DNA of 64,000 nucleotides from Streptomyces sp. NBC_01231 (GTDB lineage Bacteria; Actinomycetota; Actinomycetes; Streptomycetales; Streptomycetaceae): NCBI GenBank assembly GCA_035999765.1, contig CP108521.1, positions 4,526,001 to 4,590,000 of the forward strand, read 5' to 3'. Shown piece by piece: positions 44,673 to 52,405 of this stretch (position 1 is its first letter; each line of letters starts with the position of its first letter). The notes under the pieces were generated by a model. It saw only the letters and a program-made list of their open reading frames with translations, ran no database searches and was not told where the DNA came from. The position numbers and the translations under genes were made by a program.

Positions 44673-46208
44673 ATGTGTGACGACAACGACGGCAACGAGG
44701 CCCGGCACCGCGTCGGAAGACGCGCCCTGTTCGTGACGGGAGCCGCCGCCGCGCTTACGTTGGGAAGCGTGAGCTTCGCTTCAGCGGCCGGGGCGGCCGA
44801 CGGAGGACCGGAGACGAGGACCGTGCGCGGCACGCTGCCCGCCGGCTCCCCCGACTTCGTGTACGTACCCGTCGAGGTCCCCTCCGGCGTACGGGAGATC
44901 AAGGTCGCGTACAGCTACGAGCGGCCCGGCGTACCGGCCGGCACCCCGGGCAACGCCCTCGACATCGGCATCTTCGACGAGCGCGGCACCGAGCTGGGCG
45001 GCCGGGGCTTCAGGGGCTGGTCGGGCGGCGCCCGCACGGAGTTCTTCCTGCGCGCGGACGACGCGACGCCGGGCTACCTCCCGGGTCCGGTGCGCGAGGG
45101 CACCTGGCACATCGCGCTCGGGCCGTACACGGTCGCCCCGCAGGGCCTGGCGTACGAGATCACCGTCACCCTGACCTACGGCGAAGCGGGCAAGGCCGTG
45201 GCGCCGACGTACCCGCCGTCCCGGGCGAAGGGCCGGGGCCGCGCCTGGTACCGCGGGGACTGCCATCTGCACTCCTGGCACTCGGACGGCCGACGCACGC
45301 CGGCTGAGATCGCGGCGCTGGCGCGGGCCGCGGGCCTGGACTTCATCAACTCCTCGGACCACAACACGCACGCGTCGCATCCGCACTGGGCGTCCGAGGC
45401 CGGTGACGACCTGCTGATCATGCTGGGTGAGGAGATCACGACGAGGAACGGCCACGTGGTCGCCCTCGGCACCGACCCCGGGACCTTCGTCGACTGGCGC
45501 TACCGGGCCCGCGACAACCGCTTCGGCCGCTTCGCCCGTCAGATCCGCCGCGCGGGCGGCCTGGTCGTCCCCGCCCATCCGCACGCCACCTGCGTCGGCT
45601 GCAACTGGAAGTTCGGGTTCGGGGAGGCGGACGCGATCGAGGTGTGGAACGGCCCGTGGACACCCGACGACGAGGTGGCCCTCGCCGACTGGGACAGCAT
45701 GCTGGTGGCGTCGGAGCGCTCCGGCGACGGTGCGTGGATCCCGGCGATGGGCAGCAGTGACGCCCACCGCGACCCGGACTCGGTCGGGTCCCCCCAGACG
45801 GTGGTGCTGGCCGACGACCTGAGCCGCGAGGCCGTCCAGGAGGGCATCCGGGCGGGCCGCTCATACGTGGCCGAGTCGAGGAACGTGTCCCTCGCCTTCA
45901 CGGCGTCCGGCGGCCGGGGCGAACACGCGGGCATCGGGGAGCGGTTGCGGGTCGGTCGCGACACTGCGGTGACGGTCCGGCTGGAGGTGACGGGGGCCCC
46001 GCGCTGCCTGGTCCGCCTCGTCACCGACCAGGGCGTCCTGTTCACCGGCGGACCGCTGCCGGTGACGGGGTCGGGGGTCGTGGAGTGGCGTACGACGCCT
46101 GCGTACGCGGCCTACGTCCGCGCGGAGCTGCGGCACGAGACGGCGGCGGGCCCCCTGCCGGGCGCACTCGCGGCGTTCACCAACCCGATCTTCCTGGGCC
46201 GCGCGTAG
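44673..46208 (+). CDS. Tat-exported PHP-domain metallohydrolase
   Basis: 511 residues. The N-terminus has RRALFVTGAAAALTLGSVSFASAAG, a likely twin-arginine signal peptide cleaved near residue 38. A beta-rich domain (about 45-185) precedes the PHP phosphoesterase domain: metal ligands in GDCHLHSWHSDG, SSDHNTH, GEEITTRNGH, PAHPHA and MGSSDAHRD. The PHP fold binds two or three metals and usually cleaves phosphate esters, so an exported phosphodiesterase or phosphatase is likely. ATG start; GGTGGAGG lies very close. The open frame extends far upstream but that part is antisense to the LLM gene. Confidence 0.88.
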   Translation: MCDDNDGNEARHRVGRRALFVTGAAAALTLGSVSFASAAGAADGGPETRTVRGTLPAGSPDFVYVPVEVPSGVREIKVAYSYERPGVPAGTPGNALDIGIFDERGTELGGRGFRGWSGGARTEFFLRADDATPGYLPGPVREGTWHIALGPYTVAPQGLAYEITVTLTYGEAGKAVAPTYPPSRAKGRGRAWYRGDCHLHSWHSDGRRTPAEIAALARAAGLDFINSSDHNTHASHPHWASEAGDDLLIMLGEEITTRNGHVVALGTDPGTFVDWRYRARDNRFGRFARQIRRAGGLVVPAHPHATCVGCNWKFGFGEADAIEVWNGPWTPDDEVALADWDSMLVASERSGDGAWIPAMGSSDAHRDPDSVGSPQTVVLADDLSREAVQEGIRAGRSYVAESRNVSLAFTASGGRGEHAGIGERLRVGRDTAVTVRLEVTGAPRCLVRLVTDQGVLFTGGPLPVTGSGVVEWRTTPAYAAYVRAELRHETAAGPLPGALAAFTNPIFLGRA

Positions 46209-46230
46209 GCCGCGGCCGGGACGGGGCGGA

Positions 46231-46276
46231 TCTGCTCGGGTCAGTTCTGCTCGGGTCAGATCAGTTCTGCTCGGCG
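46231..46276. repeat. 15-bp direct repeat, about 2.7 units
   Basis: TCTGCTCGGGTCAGT, TCTGCTCGGGTCAGA, then TCAGT and TCTGCTCGGCG. The last unit overlaps the 3' end of the 136-residue protein gene. Confidence 0.75.
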
Positions 46277-46671
46277 CGTGCCCTCGCCAGGTGCTTCAGT
46301 TCGATGATCGTCGCGACGGCTCCCAGCCAGCGGGCCGTCGCCTCGTCGGCGGGGGCGCCGCCCGCGAGCTGGGTGGCTGCCTCCAGCCAGCCCCGTACGA
46401 CCTGCGCCGCCTCGGGACGCGGCAACGGCTCGGGCAGCTCCGCGGCGTACGCCACGCCTCCGGCCCGGACCACCTCGGCGAGGAAGGCCACGGAGCGCGG
46501 CTGGGTGTGGAGCCGGTCGAGCGTCACGGCGGCGGCCGCGGCGCCGTCACCGAAGAGGGCGGTTCGGCGGGGCCCGGCCTCGGCGGTGAGGCCGTAGCGC
46601 AGGAGGACCGTGACGTCGAGTGCGGCCAGTTCGTCGTCGGTGCGGTCCGGGTGCTGCGGGCTGGCGTTCAT
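46261..46671 (-). CDS. Small protein of unknown function in the protease/WXG operon
   Basis: 136 residues, soluble, mostly helical, without a signal peptide. The N-terminal part (DDELAALDVTVLLRYGL) and Ala/Glu-rich helices (EAAQVVRGWLEAATQLAGG; LGAVATIIELKHLARARA) match no family that I know. It starts 17 bp after the stop of the chagasin-like lipoprotein gene on the same strand, so it is probably co-transcribed with the peptidase, WXG-like and inhibitor genes. GAGGAC lies about 8 bp before the ATG. Confidence 0.65.
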   Translation of the reverse strand: MNASPQHPDRTDDELAALDVTVLLRYGLTAEAGPRRTALFGDGAAAAAVTLDRLHTQPRSVAFLAEVVRAGGVAYAAELPEPLPRPEAAQVVRGWLEAATQLAGGAPADEATARWLGAVATIIELKHLARARAEQN

Positions 46672-46688
46672 GGGGTGCGGTCCTCGGC

Positions 46689-47237
46689 TCAGCTGACGGT
46701 GACGGTGTAGGTGACCCGCGCGGGCTCGGACGGCTTGGCGGACCCGCTCGGCGTGACGGACCCGCTCGGCGTCGGCGTCGGCGTGGAAGCCGAGCCGCTG
46801 CCGTTGCCACTGCCGTCGCAGGGGGCCTTGAACGTGCAGTGCGTCAGCACGATCTCGGTGCTGCCCTTGCCGGTGGCCTCGAAGGTGAAGGTGAGGCTGC
46901 TGCCCGCGCCGGGCACCGGCTCGTCGCCGGAGTCCGACTCGCTCTTACGGCCCTGGCTGCGGACCACCGAGGCGTCGGGCTTCGGATCGGCCAGGTACCA
47001 GTGCTCGCGGGTGGAGGCGTTCTCCTCGACGGTGAGCGTGAAGCGCTCGCCGACCTCGGCGGCGATGCTGCGGTCCCCGATGGGGTGGCTGGTGGGCTTC
47101 TCCGCACTCGTACCCGTACCCGTACCCGTGTCTTCCCCTCCGCACCCCGTGGCGAGGGCGAGGAACGCGACCGCGGTGACCATCGCCCTGCTGCGGGATG
47201 TGGACGCCGTACGCGTCATCGGATTCGCTGTTGGCAC
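46689..47237 (-). CDS. Chagasin-like (I42) protease inhibitor lipoprotein
   Basis: 182 residues. The signal peptide ends in lipobox LATGC, so the mature protein is a surface lipoprotein. The domain GERFTLTVEENASTREHWYL...SLTFTFEATGKGSTEIVLTH has the layout of chagasin/ICP inhibitors: first loop equivalent to NPTTG(F/Y) before a Trp/Tyr, then a strand with F.A...G...I.L. The third inhibitory loop (RPW) is not obvious. A Ser/Gly/Pro/Thr tail and a final strand follow. GTG 47237 has GAGG 7 bp upstream; an ATG six codons later is possible. Lies 11 bp after the WXG-like gene and downstream of a papain-like peptidase gene, a natural target. Confidence 0.72.
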   Translation of the reverse strand: MPTANPMTRTASTSRSRAMVTAVAFLALATGCGGEDTGTGTGTSAEKPTSHPIGDRSIAAEVGERFTLTVEENASTREHWYLADPKPDASVVRSQGRKSESDSGDEPVPGAGSSLTFTFEATGKGSTEIVLTHCTFKAPCDGSGNGSGSASTPTPTPSGSVTPSGSAKPSEPARVTYTVTVS

Positions 47238-47248
47238 CGGACAACCTC

Positions 47249-47641
47249 TCAGTACTGGGACAGAGCAGAGGGCCGCTCGGCATAGGTCGGCATCGTGGTC
47301 AGGGCGCTGTCGCCCACCTGCACGCCACTGGCCTGGGACTCGACGAGGCCGTCGCTGCCGGAGTACGCCCCCTTGGAGAGGCGCAGCTTGTCGGCGAGTT
47401 CGTGCAGCGCGTCCTCGATCGTGCGGGCCTCCGCCGTCCAGGCCCCGGCGTACGAGTTGAACGCTGCCGCGGAGTCGGCGCCGCCCAGCGTCTCCGTCGA
47501 GTAGCAGGCCCTGGAGTCGATCGCGGTGCGGATCGTCCCCGCGTCGTCGCCCGCGTCGTTCAGCTGTTTCGCCTGGCCGGTGAGCCCGCTCTTCTCCACG
47601 CCGAAGTCCGGCGCGGACGCTGAGTCGTGTGCAATGGCCAT
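47249..47641 (-). CDS. Small ESX/WXG100-like secreted protein
   Basis: 130 residues with the length and helical hairpin pattern of type VII secretion substrates: helix 1 VEKSGLTGQAKQLNDAGDDAGTIRTAI, a turn region with FNSYAGAWTAE (an AW in place of WxG), and helix 2 EARTIEDALHELADKLRLSKGAYSG. No Sec signal. ATG 47641 chosen because AGGGGG ends 6 bp before it. Encoded between a papain-like peptidase protein and a chagasin-like lipoprotein on the same strand. It probably acts as a partner or carrier for export of the large protein. Confidence 0.68.
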   Translation of the reverse strand: MAIAHDSASAPDFGVEKSGLTGQAKQLNDAGDDAGTIRTAIDSRACYSTETLGGADSAAAFNSYAGAWTAEARTIEDALHELADKLRLSKGAYSGSDGLVESQASGVQVGDSALTTMPTYAERPSALSQY

Positions 47642-47691
47642 CGTCATCCCCCTGTCCCCCGTAGATCCCCCGTTGATCACATCGGCGGGAG

Positions 47692-47763
47692 GCTAACACG
47701 CGTCGCGGAAGCGAATCCTCAGGGATCACACGCCCCGCACGCGGCTCCCACACCATCCCCGCG
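47692..47763 (-). promoter_or_regulatory. 72-bp upstream element, copy A
   Basis: Matches copy B (49458-49529) with identical spacing: GCTAACACGC at the near end, an identical 20-bp block at 47724-47743, and CCCACA-CATCC-CGCG at the far end. Lies 50 bp before the WXG-like start. On the minus strand TAGCCT could serve as the -10 element. Confidence 0.8.
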
Positions 47764-47791
47764 CATGCCCCTCCGGCCCGGGCGCCCCGCC

Positions 47792-49381
47792 CTACTGCGG
47801 GACGTACACGCTGTACGCGTCGTTGAGTTCGCCGTTCGACGCCTTGCCCATGTGGCCGTTGATGAAGTCGTCCTCGCTGACCCAGGTGGTGGTGCCCCAG
47901 GGGTTGTAGATCTGCAGCATGTCGCCCTCCTGGCCGATGATGGTCATCGCGTGGGCGCCGTCGGAGCTCTTGACGTCGACCGGGACGGGCTTTCCCTCGG
48001 CGACGGACTTCTCGACGTCCGTCAGGACCTGCCGGCGTTCGTCGGCGTTGTTCATGTCGTGGCGCTGGTAGTCGTCGCCGGTGGCGCCGCCGATGGCGTC
48101 GTCGGCTATGCGTTCCTGTCCCTCGGGGCCCATGCCGCCCCAGTTGGCGCCGCCGTCGCCTTCCGTGTGCAGCCGGTGCTGTTCCTCCACCAGGCGCTGC
48201 CGGAACGCTCCGGGGTCGTCCTCCTGGCCGCTGGGTCCGCCGGTGAGTTCGAGGGCGTAGAGGGGGTCGACCATGGCGCGCGCGGTGACGGTGGACGAGG
48301 CCACGCAGGTGCCCTCCGAGCCGTCGCCGCCCTGGATCCACTTCTGGCCGTCGAAGGTCTGGTCGTCGGTGTTGACGCTGGACCCGTTGGCGTTCGTGCC
48401 CTCGTCCTTGAGGCTGTCGCCCTGTGTGGTGATCGGCGACAGGTGCCGCTGCAGCCACGCCGGGTCCTTGCCCTGGATCTTGTAGGCGAACTCGTCGATC
48501 TCGTCGACGCTGCGGCCCGCGGCGAGGGCCTTCATGAGATACGCCTTCTCCTGCGGGGACGACGTGTTCGTCATGAGGAGTTCCATCCGGGCCCGGTCGG
48601 CCGGCGGGAGGTTGTCCATGGCCCGGCCCGAGCGCTCCAGCTCGTTGGCGGAGAGGATCTCGTTGTACTCGGCCGCGCCCTTCGCCCCGCTGGCGTCGGC
48701 GAGCATGAGACGGTCGACCGGGGACAGTTCGTCGGAGTCCATCTTCCCGGCACGGGCCTCGCTGGCCCATTTGTTCAGGTCCCGGGCCGCGACGCGGCGG
48801 GCCTCACCGGCGGCGAGGACGGCCTTCCGCATCTCACCGACGCCGTAGGAGGCGAAGTGGGCGGCGTTCTTGCGGTCCCACTCCTCCTCGTCGTTCTCGC
48901 GCAGGTTGTCGAAGAACCCCTCGCGGTCGCTGCCCATCTCGTTCAGCGCCTGCCGCAGCTTCCCCCGGCCGACGCCGTCCTGACTCTGGGCGTCCAGGAT
49001 CGCGTCCGCCAGGACGATCAGCGCCCGGGAACCGCCCGCGAACGCGTCCGCCATGTCCGACACCGCCCGCGCCACGGCACTCACCGCGTCCGAGGCGAGA
49101 ACACTCGTGTCGCCGACCCAGACCTCCGGCAACCCCTTGCGGGCCACCTTGTCCACCCGTTCGTGCAGGCTCATGACCTCGTCGAGCTGGTCCCGATACC
49201 GCCTGCCGAGCGCTTCCAGCGTCCCCGGGTCGCCTTCCGGCGGGGGCTCCGAGAACGCCAGGTCTATCAGGTCCAGCAGATCGTTCTTGCTGCCGGCCGC
49301 CAGCATGCGCTCACTCAGCCCGGCCAGCCGCTCCGCCCGCTCGGCCGCGGACTCGTTCGCACCCCGCAACACTCCTGCCAT
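47792..49381 (-). CDS. Putative type VII-exported protein with papain-like cysteine peptidase domain
   Basis: 529 residues from the ATG of MAGVLRGANES. Residues about 1-290 are helical and highly charged with no Sec signal (EVMSLHERVDKVARKGLPEVWVGD; LVEEQHRL later). The C-terminal third carries a papain-fold triad in the right order: Cys359 in EGTCVASSTVTARAM, His477 in GAHAMTIIGQ and Asn493 in IYNPWGTTTW. The exact peptidase family (C39-like/C1-like) is not resolved. First gene of a probable operon with a WXG-like protein and a chagasin-like lipoprotein. It may be a secreted toxin or a developmental protease. Confidence 0.75.
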   Translation of the reverse strand: MAGVLRGANESAAERAERLAGLSERMLAAGSKNDLLDLIDLAFSEPPPEGDPGTLEALGRRYRDQLDEVMSLHERVDKVARKGLPEVWVGDTSVLASDAVSAVARAVSDMADAFAGGSRALIVLADAILDAQSQDGVGRGKLRQALNEMGSDREGFFDNLRENDEEEWDRKNAAHFASYGVGEMRKAVLAAGEARRVAARDLNKWASEARAGKMDSDELSPVDRLMLADASGAKGAAEYNEILSANELERSGRAMDNLPPADRARMELLMTNTSSPQEKAYLMKALAAGRSVDEIDEFAYKIQGKDPAWLQRHLSPITTQGDSLKDEGTNANGSSVNTDDQTFDGQKWIQGGDGSEGTCVASSTVTARAMVDPLYALELTGGPSGQEDDPGAFRQRLVEEQHRLHTEGDGGANWGGMGPEGQERIADDAIGGATGDDYQRHDMNNADERRQVLTDVEKSVAEGKPVPVDVKSSDGAHAMTIIGQEGDMLQIYNPWGTTTWVSEDDFINGHMGKASNGELNDAYSVYVPQ

Positions 49382-49457
49382 CGCCGGCCCCGTTCCCCCG
49401 TTTTTCGTCCCGGCGGTACCGTGCGCGGGACACTGAACATGATCACGCCCGCGGGAC

Positions 49458-49529
49458 GCTAACACGCAACGGAGACCCACACGCCGGACGATCACACGCC
49501 CCGCACGCGACGCCCACAGCATCCTCGCG
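49458..49529 (-). promoter_or_regulatory. 72-bp upstream element, copy B
   Basis: Second copy of the element at 47692-47763, 76 bp before the peptidase-gene start. The near 10-bp block is 32 bp from the central 20-bp block and the far block 23 bp further, exactly as in copy A. On the minus strand TAGCGT could be the -10 element. Confidence 0.8.
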
Positions 49530-49842
49530 ACGGGGCCCTGCCGAAGGCTGAAGGCCAGGTCGGCTGAGGTCAGGACGGCTGAGCTCCGGCGGGGCGGTTG
49601 GCCACATGGGTGCCCAGCAGACGGCTCCAGTCCGCGACGACCCGGTCGCCCGCCTCCGCACCCTCCCCCGGCTCAACAGCGCGGGGGTGCGGGTGTTGGG
49701 GGCGGGGCTGCTGACGGTGCGGGTGGATCTGGCGGAGTGACCGACGTCCGGTACGACCGCCGGCAGCCCGACGCTTACGCGTCCGAGCCGGCAAACCAGT
49801 CCAGATTTTCGACGTCCGCTACGCATGAGACGTCACGGTCAC

Positions 49843-49875
49843 GGTGATATTCACGATACGTACGTAAACATCACC
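49843..49875. promoter_or_regulatory. Palindrome-rich promoter zone
   Basis: GGTGAT (49843-49848) and ATCACC (49870-49875) are inverted around TACGTACGTA (49857-49866), a 10-bp perfect palindrome. A further GTGA-TAT-TCAC starts at 49844. Directly before the GTG start of the membrane-protein gene. Confidence 0.6.
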
Positions 49876-49880
49876 GGGGG

Positions 49881-50570
49881 GTGCCGTTGACGATCAGCGG
49901 TATTGCGCAGCCGAACGACCTCGATCCGCCGCCCGGCACAAGCCCCTGGCGGTTGACGCGTCGGCTCTGGCGGTCCAGGAAGGCACTGTCGGGCATCACC
50001 CAGTGGTTCATCGATTGGGGTATGCCTGTCGTCGTGGTGCTCGCCCTCGCATGGATCCTGGCCGCGCGGGCGGAGACGCCGCTGGACGTCTATCAGGCGG
50101 TGACTCTGATGGACTCACCCGAGCGCAAGTGGCTCTGGTTCCTGTCGCTCATCGGCTGGCTCCTGGTACCCGCGATCATCGGTGGTGTGGCCGGTGAGGT
50201 GATCGCGAACCGCATCAAGAACGTGAAGTCGCTACCCACCGGCAAGCTGTACCAGCGGCGCACGCTCGGCCAGCGGATACGTTTCCCGTACCTGATTGAC
50301 GACCTCACCCGCTACGTGCACGCCAACCCGGCCACCGTCGTCGGGGCGGGCAAGCGAGAATTCGCCTACATCTTCGTGCGCGTCGCCCACAACAACGACT
50401 GGCGGCTGGCGCTGAACCACTGGGAGATCGCCGTCCGGGACGCCATGCGCACCGAGGAGTACGCGCAGTTGGACCGGCACGAGTGCCTGCGCGCGGCGCA
50501 GAGCTTCGCGCTCATCCATCTCCGCGAGCCCGCCGTGTACGGACGGTGCCGAGTGTGCAACGCTCGATGA
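49881..50570 (+). CDS. Membrane protein of unknown function, DUF6313-like
   Basis: 229 residues. Two membrane helices (MPVVVVLALAWILAA about 47-62 and LWFLSLIGWLLVPAIIGGVAGEVIA about 85-110) followed by a cytoplasmic domain (LTRYVHANPATVVGAGKREFAYIFVRVAHNNDWRLALNHWE) and a C-terminal CRVC motif. I believe this matches the DUF6313 family of Streptomyces, but cannot verify it. GTG start with GGGGGG directly before it; a TTG two codons on is possible. A 106-residue protein gene follows after 16 bp and is probably co-transcribed. Confidence 0.72.
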   Translation: MPLTISGIAQPNDLDPPPGTSPWRLTRRLWRSRKALSGITQWFIDWGMPVVVVLALAWILAARAETPLDVYQAVTLMDSPERKWLWFLSLIGWLLVPAIIGGVAGEVIANRIKNVKSLPTGKLYQRRTLGQRIRFPYLIDDLTRYVHANPATVVGAGKREFAYIFVRVAHNNDWRLALNHWEIAVRDAMRTEEYAQLDRHECLRAAQSFALIHLREPAVYGRCRVCNAR

Positions 50571-50586
50571 CAACGAGGAGTGACCC

Positions 50587-50907
50587 ATGCCCACGGAGAG
50601 TGCCGTGGAACTCGCCCGCGCCTCCCTGGCTCTGGCCTTCCCCCAGGCGAGCGACGAGGAACTGACCCGGGCAGCCGAGCTCGTCGTGCGCTGGGGGTCG
50701 GAGGGCGTGGGCCAGCGGCTCGATCCCAGCCACGCGGAACGCATGCACCTGGACCTGATGGCCGCCCTCGGCGAGAACCCGGACGAAGTCGAGCGCCGGT
50801 ACTACTCCGAGGCGCGTCCGGCGCGCACCCGCTTCTGGACCCGGCCCGACCGGGCCCCCCGTCTACCGGTCCGCGATCCGGATCCCGACGACCCTCAACG
50901 TGGCTGA
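50587..50907 (+). CDS. Small soluble protein of unknown function
   Basis: 106 residues with a helical N-terminal two thirds (VELARASLALAFPQASDEELTRAAELVVRWG; AERMHLDLMAALGENPDEVERRYY) and a Pro/Arg/Asp-rich tail. No signal peptide. ATG with GAGGAGTGA upstream. It follows the DUF6313-like membrane protein closely and may be its partner. Tail-to-tail with the aldehyde dehydrogenase gene, 13 bp apart. Confidence 0.65.
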   Translation: MPTESAVELARASLALAFPQASDEELTRAAELVVRWGSEGVGQRLDPSHAERMHLDLMAALGENPDEVERRYYSEARPARTRFWTRPDRAPRLPVRDPDPDDPQRG

Positions 50908-50920
50908 ACGGCACCCGCGC

Positions 50921-52405
50921 TCACCCCGGCCACACGATCGCCTGCACCTCGCTGTACGCATGCAACGCGTACGACCCCACGTCCCGCCCCACCCCGCTCC
51001 TCTTGAACCCCCCGAACGGCGCCTCCATGTTCCGGCCGACGGTGTTGACGCCCACCCCGCCGGCTCTCAGCTGCCGGGCCACCCGGAAGGCGCGGGCCAC
51101 GTCCGCGGACCAGACGTAGTCGATGAGGCCGTAGTCGGTGTCGTTGGCCAGTTCCACCCCCTCCTCCTCGTCGTCGAAGGGGATGACCGTCACCACCGGG
51201 CCGAAGATCTCCTCCCGGGCGACCCGCATGTCGTTGGTGCAGTCGGCGAGGAGGGTGGGGGCGACGTAGAAGCCCCGTTCCAGCGGCGGTCGTTCACCGC
51301 CCGCCACCACCACCGCCCCTTCCTTGCGGCCGAGTTCGACGTACGACTCCACCCGGTCCCGGTGGGCCGCCGAGATCACCGGTCCGACGACCGTGTCCCG
51401 CTCGCGGGGGTCACCCACCTTCAACCGGCCTGCGTACCCGGCCAGTTGCTCGACCAGACGGTCGTACACGCCCCGCTGGGCGAGCACCCGCGTCGGTGCC
51501 GTGCAGATCTGGCCGCTGTAGAAGGAGAAGGTCGTTCCGATGCCGGCCACCGCCGCACCGATGTCCGCGTCGTCGAGGACGACCGCCGCGCCCTTCCCGC
51601 CCAGCTCCATCAGCTGGCGTTTCATGTCCCGGCCGCACACCTCGGCGATGCGCTGTCCCACCGCCGTCGACCCGGTGAAGCTCACCATGTCGACGTCGGG
51701 GGAGGCCACGGACTCCTCCCCCACCTCGACCGAGCGGCCCGAGACGACGTTCACCACCCCGCGCGGCACCCCGGCCGCCTCCAGCGCCTCGGCCATCCGG
51801 TAGACGGAGAGCGGGTCCTGCGGGGCCGGTTTCACCACCACCGTGTTGCCCATGGCGAGGGCGGGGGCCACCTTGCCGGCCGGGTTCGCCCAGGGGTTGT
51901 TGTACGAGGTGACGCAGGTGACGACGCCGACGGGCTGTCGCACGGCCAGCGCGCCCATCACCGCCGCCCGTCCCTCCCCCACTGCCCTAAAGGCGTGGGA
52001 GGTGCCCCCATGCCCGGCCTCGTTGATCTGCGGCGGGATCGCCCACTCGGCGGGTTCCACGCGTGCGTAGCGCCGGAAGCGGGCGGCGGCCACCCCGACC
52101 TGCATGGCCCGCGCCGTCGCCGTCGTCGCGCCGGTCTCCGCCCGGGCCAGCGCGGCGTACGGCTCGACCTTGCCGCGGATGATGTCCGCGGCCCGGCCGA
52201 GGACCGCCGCCCGTTCCTCCGGCGCCGTGCGCGACCACGGCCCGAAGGCCTCGCGGGCCGCGGCGCAGGCCGCGCGCACCTGGTCCCGCGAGGCCTCCGG
52301 CGCCCACCCGACGGTCCCCTCGGTCGCCGGGTCGACGACCTCGTAGTGGCCACCCTCCGGCTCCACCCAGGCGCCGCCGACGAACAGCCGCTGTTCTTCG
52401 GTCAC
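50921..52405 (-). CDS. NAD(P)-dependent aldehyde dehydrogenase
   Basis: 494-residue ALDH. Catalytic Cys in SGQICTAPTRV about residue 290, general base Glu in MELGGKGAAVV, cofactor motif FTGSTAVGQRI, and EEIFGPVVTVIPF. GTG start overlaps the amidohydrolase stop (GTGA at 52402-52405); a longer upstream frame is antisense noise. Third gene of an operon (luciferase-like oxidoreductase, D-aminoacylase-like amidohydrolase, ALDH) read from a promoter with the TCTGACG palindrome. It would oxidise an aldehyde made by the oxygenase or dehydrogenase steps of the pathway to the acid. Confidence 0.93.
   Translation of the reverse strand: MTEEQRLFVGGAWVEPEGGHYEVVDPATEGTVGWAPEASRDQVRAACAAAREAFGPWSRTAPEERAAVLGRAADIIRGKVEPYAALARAETGATTATARAMQVGVAAARFRRYARVEPAEWAIPPQINEAGHGGTSHAFRAVGEGRAAVMGALAVRQPVGVVTCVTSYNNPWANPAGKVAPALAMGNTVVVKPAPQDPLSVYRMAEALEAAGVPRGVVNVVSGRSVEVGEESVASPDVDMVSFTGSTAVGQRIAEVCGRDMKRQLMELGGKGAAVVLDDADIGAAVAGIGTTFSFYSGQICTAPTRVLAQRGVYDRLVEQLAGYAGRLKVGDPRERDTVVGPVISAAHRDRVESYVELGRKEGAVVVAGGERPPLERGFYVAPTLLADCTNDMRVAREEIFGPVVTVIPFDDEEEGVELANDTDYGLIDYVWSADVARAFRVARQLRAGGVGVNTVGRNMEAPFGGFKRSGVGRDVGSYALHAYSEVQAIVWPG

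Larger units (their letters stand above)
49382..49880. other. Intergenic region holding element B and a weak small frame
   Basis: 499 bp between the divergent peptidase gene and the membrane-protein gene. It contains the second copy of the 72-bp element, a GC-rich stretch with a possible 44-codon frame on the plus strand (49606-49740, ATG GGT GCC ... GCG GAG TGA), and an unusually AT-rich, palindrome-rich promoter zone at 49800-49875. I cannot support the small frame as a gene. Confidence 0.6.

Noticed and set aside
43770..46208. 812-residue version of the PHP protein
   Set aside because: The first 301 codons are antisense to the LLM gene; the Tat signal begins at the ATG at 44673.
49606..49740. 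44-codon plus-strand frame as a gene
   Set aside because: Weak RBS, no recognisable product, low-complexity Gly/Val/Leu end; could equally be a remnant.
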